From an uncultured Collinsella sp. (lineage in GTDB: Bacteria > Actinomycetota > Coriobacteriia > Coriobacteriales > Coriobacteriaceae), in contig CABUWD010000083.1 in the NCBI GenBank assembly GCA_902495155.1, forward strand, positions 1 to 9,116: a stretch of 9,116 nt of DNA, in the 5' to 3' direction. Both the position numbers and the translations under genes were made by a program. Positions 1-4,806 of the stretch are shown in pieces. How positions within the stretch are numbered: position 1 is the stretch's first letter; every line of letters starts with the position of its first letter. The notes beneath the pieces were generated by a model. It worked only from the letters and a program-made list of their open reading frames with translations. It was not told the origin of the DNA and did no database searches.

Positions 1-30
1 GGGGCGGGGCATAAGGTTTATCGCGAGTTC

Positions 31-68
31 CGCACGAGCCGAAGGCCACTTTATGTGGCCTTCGTGCG
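31..68 (+). other. Stem-loop in the leuS leader
   Basis: The arms at 40-49 and 55-64 pair perfectly over 10 bp around a 5-nt loop. An alternative, longer fold pairs 31-37 with 62-68 and 43-49 with 55-61, leaving a 5-nt bulge at 38-42. No run of T follows the stem, so it is not a convincing rho-independent terminator. It lies about 70 nt upstream of the leuS start and could be the end of an upstream transcript, an mRNA leader structure or a protein-binding hairpin. I see no T-box consensus and no clear sigma-70 promoter in 1-136. Confidence 0.55.
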
Positions 69-136
69 AGCAGGACTGTCCGCAGCAGCGAGTAAAGCCT
101 AGCCGACCGGCCCCAATCAAGTTAAAAGGAGCTGAT

Positions 137-2713
137 ATGTGCGATTGCACAGATCATAAGGACGAGATTCCTGTCTACGACGCGCAGGCCATTGAGTCCA
201 GGTGGATGAAGGCCTGGGAGGACTCCAACCTCTTTGCCGTCGACACCGACGAGAGCAAGCCCAAGAAGTATGTGCTCGAGATGTTCCCGTATCCGTCGGG
301 CGACCTGCACATGGGCCACGCGCGTAACTACACCATCGGCGATGCCATGGCCCGTCAGGCTCGTATGCGCGGCTTTGACGTGCTGCACCCCATCGGCTTT
401 GACGCCTTTGGCCTGCCCGCCGAGAACGCCGCCATCAAGCACAACACGCAGGCTGCCGCCTGGACGTATAAGAACATGGATCAGGCGCTCGCCACGATGA
501 AGCGCATGGGCTTCTCCTACGATCTGGATCGCATGGTCAAGACCTGCAGCCCCGACTACTACCGCTGGGGCCAGTGGATCTTTGAGAAGATGTGGGAAAA
601 GGGCCTGGTCTACCGTAAGAAGAACCCGGTTAACTGGTGCCCCACCTGCAAGACCGTTCTGGCCAACGAGCAGGTTACCGAGGGCAAGTGCTGGCGCTGC
701 GGCACCGAGCCCGAGAAGCGCGACCTGGAGCAGTGGTACTTCAAGATCACCGAGTACTCCCAGGAGCTGCTCGACGATCTGGAGAAGCTCCCCGGCTGGC
801 CCGAGCGCGTCAAGCAGATGCAGGCCAACTGGATCGGTCGCTCCGAGGGCGCCGAGGTCGACTTTACCCTGTGCGACCAGGATGGCGAGCCCATCGAGGG
901 CGACGAGGGCAAGATCACCGTCTTCACCACGCGTGCCGATACCCTTTTTGGCGTCTCCTTCTTTGTCCTGGCTCCCGAGTACGCCGGCCTGCACGAGCTC
1001 GTCGAGGGCACGGAGTACGAGGAGGCCGTCACCAAGATCGTCGAGGACTCCAAACACATCTCTGCCGTCGAGCGTGCCCAGGGCACCCTCGAGAAGCACG
1101 GTGCCTTCACGGGCCGCTATGTGGTAAACCCCGTCAACGGCGAGAAGGTCCCCGTGTGGGTTGCCGATTATGTCGTTGCAGACTACGGCACCGGCGCCGT
1201 CATGGCCGTTCCCTGTGGTGACCAGCGCGACTTTGAGTTTGCCCGCAAGTACGACCTGCCGATCGTGCCGATCATCCTGGACGATGACGATCGCGCCGCC
1301 GTCGAGGCCAGCGGCGAGACCATCGATACCTTCCATGCCGAGACCGTCGACTGGGATTGTGCCCACGCTGCCGAGGGCACACTCGTCCAGTCCGGCAAAT
1401 ACACCGGCATGCGTGGCGGCAAGCACTCCGAGGGCGAGGCTGCGATCGTGGCCGACCTCGAGGCCATGGGTTGCGGCCGTCGCAAGGTCGAGTTCCGTCT
1501 GCGCGACTGGCTTATTTCCCGTCAGCGTTATTGGGGCAACCCCATCCCGGCTATTCACTGCGAGCACTGCGGCATCGTGCCCGTGCCCGAGGATCAGCTG
1601 CCGGTGACGCTGCCCGAGAACCTGGACCTGGGCGCCGGCGAAACCCTCGCCGAGTGCAAGGAGTTCTACGAGACCACCTGCCCGGTCTGCGGCCGCCCGG
1701 CCAAGCGCGAGACCGATACCATGGACACCTTCACCTGCTCCAGCTGGTATTACCTGCGCTATACCGATCCGCACAACACCGAGCTGCCCTTCTCCCGTGA
1801 GGCCGCCGACCGTTGGATGCCCGTCGATAACTACATCGGCGGCATCGAGCACGCCATTCTGCACCTGCTCTACAGCCGCTTCTTTACGAAGGCCCTGCGC
1901 GACCTGGGCCTGCTGAGCGTGGACGAGCCCTTCACTAACCTGCTGTGCCAGGGCATGGTCAAGGACGAGAACGGCGACACCATGTCCAAGTCCAAGGGCA
2001 ACGTCGTGCCCCCGAGCTCGGTCATCGAGCCTTACGGTGCCGACACCATGCGTCTGGCGATCCTGTTTATCGCCCCGCCCGAGAAGGACTTCGACTGGGA
2101 TCCCAAGGCCGTCGAGGGCGCCAACCGCTTTATCAAGCGCGCCTGGCGTATCGTTTGGCAGCTCGTCCAGTCCGGCGATGCCAACGTGGCCTTCGACAAG
2201 TCCGCGCTCGACGAGGTTGCGATGAAGCTCTATCGCGAGCGTCACCGCACCATCGCCAAGTGCACTGAGGACTTCGACCGCGGCCAGTTCAACACCGCGA
2301 TCTCGGCCGTCATGGAGCTCGTCAACGCGGCGAGCGCCTATCTCAACGCCACTGAGGGTGCTGACCGCGACAAGGCTCTGTGCTACGGCGTGGCTAAGGA
2401 TATCGTGAGCGTCCTTGCCCCCATCTGCCCGTTCTGGGCCGACGAGTTGTGGCACGAGGCGCTCGGCTGCGAGGGCAACGCCTATACCGCTGCCTGGCCC
2501 GAGTTCGACCTGGCCGAGTCCATCGAGGACACGGTGCAGATCGTGGTCCAGGTGCTCGGCAAGGTCCGCGGCCGCGTCGACGTTGCCCGCGATGCCTCTA
2601 ATGAGGATATGCAGGCTGCCGCCGAGGCCGCCGTCGCCAAGTGGCTCGAGGGCAAGACGGTCGTCAAGGCCATCTGCGTGCCCGGCAAGCTGGTCAACCT
2701 GGTGGTTAAGTAA
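137..2713 (+). CDS. leuS: Leucyl-tRNA synthetase (LeuRS)
   Basis: Cytoplasmic class Ia aminoacyl-tRNA synthetase that charges tRNA-Leu with leucine using ATP and edits mischarged products. The ATG at 137 is chosen because AAGGAG at 126-131 lies 5 nt upstream; it gives 858 aa, close to the 860 aa of the E. coli enzyme. The HIGH signature is HMGH at residues 58-61, after PYPSGDL. A first zinc ribbon has C168, C171, C185 and C188. The CP1 editing domain contains TTRADT (264-269) and GDQRD (361-365); by alignment from memory, T269, D362 and D365 match E. coli T252, D342 and D345. A second Cys4 ribbon (C475, C478, C515, C518) flanks the LPVTLPEN segment, as in the Thermus-type enzyme. The KMSKS loop reads TMSKS (615-619), with the second lysine K618 kept. 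The anticodon-binding and C-terminal tRNA-binding domains are complete, ending KLVNLVVK. It is followed by its own terminator and so is transcribed apart from rimP. Confidence 0.98.
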   Translation: MCDCTDHKDEIPVYDAQAIESRWMKAWEDSNLFAVDTDESKPKKYVLEMFPYPSGDLHMGHARNYTIGDAMARQARMRGFDVLHPIGFDAFGLPAENAAIKHNTQAAAWTYKNMDQALATMKRMGFSYDLDRMVKTCSPDYYRWGQWIFEKMWEKGLVYRKKNPVNWCPTCKTVLANEQVTEGKCWRCGTEPEKRDLEQWYFKITEYSQELLDDLEKLPGWPERVKQMQANWIGRSEGAEVDFTLCDQDGEPIEGDEGKITVFTTRADTLFGVSFFVLAPEYAGLHELVEGTEYEEAVTKIVEDSKHISAVERAQGTLEKHGAFTGRYVVNPVNGEKVPVWVADYVVADYGTGAVMAVPCGDQRDFEFARKYDLPIVPIILDDDDRAAVEASGETIDTFHAETVDWDCAHAAEGTLVQSGKYTGMRGGKHSEGEAAIVADLEAMGCGRRKVEFRLRDWLISRQRYWGNPIPAIHCEHCGIVPVPEDQLPVTLPENLDLGAGETLAECKEFYETTCPVCGRPAKRETDTMDTFTCSSWYYLRYTDPHNTELPFSREAADRWMPVDNYIGGIEHAILHLLYSRFFTKALRDLGLLSVDEPFTNLLCQGMVKDENGDTMSKSKGNVVPPSSVIEPYGADTMRLAILFIAPPEKDFDWDPKAVEGANRFIKRAWRIVWQLVQSGDANVAFDKSALDEVAMKLYRERHRTIAKCTEDFDRGQFNTAISAVMELVNAASAYLNATEGADRDKALCYGVAKDIVSVLAPICPFWADELWHEALGCEGNAYTAAWPEFDLAESIEDTVQIVVQVLGKVRGRVDVARDASNEDMQAAAEAAVAKWLEGKTVVKAICVPGKLVNLVVK

Positions 2714-2742
2714 GCACTGTGCGCTTAGCTGACGCATAAAAG

Positions 2743-2778
2743 ACGAGGGGCGATCCGGTTGGGTCGTCCCTCGTTTTT
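2743..2778 (+). terminator. Rho-independent terminator of leuS
   Basis: A 14-bp stem pairs 2743-2756 with 2761-2774, including two G-U pairs, around the loop GGTT (2757-2760). It is followed by a run of five T (2774-2778), and an A-rich stretch lies just before the stem. It sits 30 nt after the leuS stop codon, the classical position, and separates leuS from the rimP operon. Confidence 0.93.
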
Positions 2779-2864
2779 CATGTACCTGCCCTGATGTCTG
2801 CGGTCAATTGTCCTATTCTTGTGGAGAAGCTGTGCGCACGCTGACCTGCAGATTCGTACTGTGC

Positions 2865-2893
2865 TTGCACGTTTCCGCAGCTATTGGTATAGT
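2865..2893 (+). promoter_or_regulatory. Sigma-70/SigA-type promoter of the rimP-nusA-infB operon
   Basis: TTGCAC (2865-2870) and TATAGT (2888-2893) are separated by 17 bp, the ideal spacing. The -10 element matches the consensus at five of six positions and is preceded by TGG (2885-2887), an extended -10 motif; the -35 matches only in its TTG. The predicted start site is near G2900. The stretch from the leuS terminator to here (2779-2864) shows no other convincing gene or signal. Location between a terminator and the first gene of the next operon supports the call. Confidence 0.75.
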
Positions 2894-2918
2894 TTGCTTG
2901 CAAATGAAGTTGTAATTG

Positions 2919-2951
2919 AAAGAAGTGGGGTTTCGGCCCCGCTTCTTTTTT
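2919..2951 (+). terminator. Attenuator-like intrinsic terminator in the rimP leader
   Basis: The stem pairs 2919-2930 with 2937-2948: an A/T-rich base, then G-C pairs, with one U-G pair. The T2931-G2936 pair closes a TTCG tetraloop, and six T follow at 2946-2951. This is a textbook rho-independent terminator, yet it lies downstream of the predicted promoter and 20 nt before the rimP start. Transcripts from that promoter would be about 50 nt long unless polymerase reads through. The rimP ribosome-binding site (2960-2964) is outside the stem, so control would act on transcription, not by hiding the ribosome site. NusA, encoded downstream, is a known enhancer of intrinsic termination, so feedback control is a reasonable inference. 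Alternatively it could be a second, backup terminator for readthrough from leuS. Confidence 0.85.
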
Positions 2952-2971
2952 GTATGGATGGAGGTGCCGCA

Positions 2972-3466
2972 ATGGTCAAGACCAAGACCGAGCAGGCGAT
3001 CATCGACGCGCTCGAGGCCGTCGCTCCCCAGCACGATGTCGACATCGTCGACGTCGAGCTCGTGGGTGCCACCAAGGCCCCCTGCGTGCGCGTGCGTATC
3101 GAGGGTGCCGAGGGTCAGAGTCTTTCGCTCAACGACGTCACGGCCAACACCAAGTGGGTCGGCGATGTGATTGAGGAGCTCGACCCCATCTCTTCGAGCT
3201 ATACGCTCGAGGTGTCGAGCCCGGGTATGGCGCGCCCGCTGCGCCGCCCGTGTGACTTTGCCCGCTTTGTGGGCGAGAACTGCGAGCTCACCTCCACCGC
3301 CACCGAGGGCCGTCGTAAGTACGCCGGCAAGATTGCCGCCGCCACCGAGACGAACGTGACCCTCGAACTCGAGGACGGCGAGTCCGTCACCCTCGATTTC
3401 TCTGATGTTAAAAAGTGCAAGTTGAAGCCCACCTACGACTTCAAGCCCGCGAAGGAAGGAAAGTAA
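2972..3466 (+). CDS. rimP: Ribosome maturation factor RimP
   Basis: Cytoplasmic protein of 164 aa needed for maturation of the 30S ribosomal subunit; family members bind free 30S subunits. The start at ATG 2972 follows GGAGG (2960-2964) with 7-nt spacing and begins MVKTKTEQ; an in-frame ATG at 2954 has only a T-run upstream and is rejected. The N-terminal alpha/beta domain carries the family signature YTLEVSSPG at residues 77-85, followed by MARPLRR. In most homologues this is LDRPL, so Ala87 replaces the usual aspartate. The C-terminal part (about 95-150) fits the small Sm-like beta domain, ending in a Lys-rich tail. It is the first gene of the operon and its stop codon is one base from the nusA start, a pairing conserved across bacteria. 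Confidence 0.95.
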   Translation: MVKTKTEQAIIDALEAVAPQHDVDIVDVELVGATKAPCVRVRIEGAEGQSLSLNDVTANTKWVGDVIEELDPISSSYTLEVSSPGMARPLRRPCDFARFVGENCELTSTATEGRRKYAGKIAAATETNVTLELEDGESVTLDFSDVKKCKLKPTYDFKPAKEGK

Positions 3467-3467
3467 G

Positions 3468-4715
3468 ATGGCAGCATCCGACATGATGTCCGCCCTGATG
3501 GAGCTTTGCCAGGAGAAGCACATCGACCAGCTCTACCTGATCGACCGCCTGGAGCAGTCGCTCGCCAAGAGCTATGCCGAGATCCTGCATCTTGAGTGGG
3601 GCGCCAAGGTGACCATCGACCGCACCACCGGCAAGATCTACGTCTACCGCCTGGAGCCGATCGACGATTCCATGGACGAGGAGGGCAACTTCACCGAGTT
3701 CGAGGAGATCGACGTCACCCCCAAGAACACGAGCCGCATCGCTGCCCAGCACGCCAAGGCTGAAATCAACGCCATCGTGCGTAACTCCGCCCGTGAGCAG
3801 ATCTACGAGGAGTTCTCCGGCCGCATCGGTGACCTCATCAGCGGTACCGTGCTGCAGTCCACGCCCGACTTCACGATCGTCAAGATCCGCGAGGGCGTCG
3901 AGGCCGAGCTGCCGCACTTCGACCAGCGCCGTTACGAGAACGAGCGCAACGAGCGTCCGATGGGCGAGCGCTACCTGCACAACCAGCACATCAAGGCCGT
4001 GATCATCGACGTTCGCGACCCCAACTCCAACCTGCAGCCGGTTCGTGGCGAGCACAGCCGTCCGCCGATTGTCATCTCCCGTACCCACCCCGAGCTCATG
4101 CGTCGTCTCTTTGAGCAGGAGGTGCCCGAGATCTATGAGGGCACCGTCCAGATTAAGTCGATCGCCCGCGAGCCCGGCCAGCGTTCCAAGGTTGCCGTCC
4201 ACTCGCTCGACGACCGTCTGGATCCCGTGGGCGCCTGCGTCGGCCCCAAGGGCAGCCGTGTTCGTGCTGTCGTGGGCGAGCTCCGTGGCGAGCGCGTCGA
4301 CGTCATCCTGTGGGATGCCGATCCTGCCGTCTACGTCGCCAACGCCCTGTCGCCCGCTAAGGTCACCCGCGTCCTCATCGACGAGGAGAAGGCCTACGCC
4401 GGCGTCATCGTGCCCGACGACCAACTGTCCCTCGCCATCGGCAAGGAGGGCCAGAACGCCCGCCTCGCCGCGCGCCTGACCGGCTGGCACATCGACATCA
4501 AGTCCGAGACCCTTGCCGCCGACATCCTCAAGAACGTTCCCGTTCACGAGGAGCCCGCCGCCGACCTGATCGGTGACGAGGAGGACGAGGACGTCCGCCG
4601 CTGTGAGTATGTGTCCGAGGACGGCATCCAGTGCCGCAACCAGGCTCGTCCCGGCTCCCGTTTCTGCGGTGTCCACGACACCGACGCCTTCGATGATGCG
4701 GAGGACCTGATCTAG
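3468..4715 (+). CDS. nusA: Transcription termination/antitermination factor NusA with Cys/His tail
   Basis: RNA polymerase-associated factor that promotes pausing and intrinsic termination and takes part in rRNA antitermination. The protein has 415 aa. Its domains in order are the polymerase-binding N-terminal domain (about 1-120), S1 (about 122-195, starting near DLISGTVLQ), KH1 with GPKG at 259-262 in the context DPVGACVGPKGSRV, and KH2 with GKEG at 325-328 in the context LSLAIGKEGQNARLAARLTG. There are no E. coli-type acidic repeats. After KH2 comes an acidic stretch (PAADLIGDEEDEDV), then a C-x9-C-x10-C-x2-H motif (C379, C389, C400, H403) and a short acidic end. The motif looks like a small zinc-binding unit but metal binding is inferred. 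The start is supported by AAGGA at 3456-3460. B. subtilis NusA (371 aa) stops soon after KH2, so the tail is an extension. Confidence 0.96.
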   Translation: MAASDMMSALMELCQEKHIDQLYLIDRLEQSLAKSYAEILHLEWGAKVTIDRTTGKIYVYRLEPIDDSMDEEGNFTEFEEIDVTPKNTSRIAAQHAKAEINAIVRNSAREQIYEEFSGRIGDLISGTVLQSTPDFTIVKIREGVEAELPHFDQRRYENERNERPMGERYLHNQHIKAVIIDVRDPNSNLQPVRGEHSRPPIVISRTHPELMRRLFEQEVPEIYEGTVQIKSIAREPGQRSKVAVHSLDDRLDPVGACVGPKGSRVRAVVGELRGERVDVILWDADPAVYVANALSPAKVTRVLIDEEKAYAGVIVPDDQLSLAIGKEGQNARLAARLTGWHIDIKSETLAADILKNVPVHEEPAADLIGDEEDEDVRRCEYVSEDGIQCRNQARPGSRFCGVHDTDAFDDAEDLI

Positions 4716-4723
4716 CGCGCGGT

Positions 4724-4746
4724 CGCGCCGGGCGGGTCCCGGCGCG
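4724..4746 (+). other. GC-rich hairpin after nusA
   Basis: Perfect 9-bp stem (4724-4732 with 4738-4746), all G-C, around a 5-nt loop, starting 9 nt after the nusA stop. No T-run follows, so strong intrinsic termination is unlikely. It might slow polymerase, protect the upstream mRNA 3' end from exonucleases, or mark a processing point between nusA and infB. Confidence 0.55.
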
Positions 4747-4770
4747 TCTCACACGCTCGTTCAGTCTCTA

Positions 4771-4785
4771 GGCACCCAAGGTGCC
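4771..4785 (+). other. Short hairpin upstream of the infB ribosome-binding site
   Basis: GGCACC (4771-4776) and GGTGCC (4780-4785) form a perfect 6-bp stem with the 3-nt loop CAA. It ends 9 nt before the likely infB Shine-Dalgarno sequence AGGTGA (4795-4800), which is 6 nt from the ATG at 4807. It does not cover the ribosome site. A role in infB translation or mRNA stability is possible but only inferred. Confidence 0.4.
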
Positions 4786-4806
4786 AGAAAGGGTAGGTGA
4801 AGTCAT

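Noticed and set aside
1..102. Forward frame 1, open from the window edge to TAG at 100-102, as the tail of an upstream gene
   Set aside because: About 33 codons with no recognisable motif, passing through a strong hairpin. It could be a real gene end but nothing in the window supports it.
53..136. In-frame upstream ATG that would lengthen LeuRS by 28 residues
   Set aside because: It lies in the loop of the 31-68 hairpin, has no ribosome-binding site, and the added residues do not look like LeuRS. The ATG at 137 has a good Shine-Dalgarno sequence.
1..136. T-box riboswitch in front of leuS
   Set aside because: No T-box core (of the type TGGNACCGCG) and no terminator/antiterminator pair are visible.
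122..2737. Reverse-strand open frame of 871 codons covering all of leuS, and similar long antisense frames at 3441-4676, 4768-6627 and 7840-9099
   Set aside because: They mirror highly biased, G/C-ending genes in one antisense frame where stops are rare. Their translations are low-complexity Leu/Gly/Val/Asp-rich with no family motifs, and the forward genes are unmistakable.
2794..2844. Small open frame of 16 codons between leuS and rimP
   Set aside because: No ribosome-binding site, lies before the predicted promoter, and its length is expected by chance.
2832..2870. Palindromic GTGCGCAC and the similar GTGCTTGCAC overlapping the -35 as a possible repressor operator
   Set aside because: The two sites differ in spacer length and only share a few bases; no regulator known to me matches, so chance is sufficient.
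2954..2971. Alternative rimP start six codons upstream
   Set aside because: Only the T-run of the terminator precedes it, while the ATG at 2972 has GGAGG at suitable spacing.
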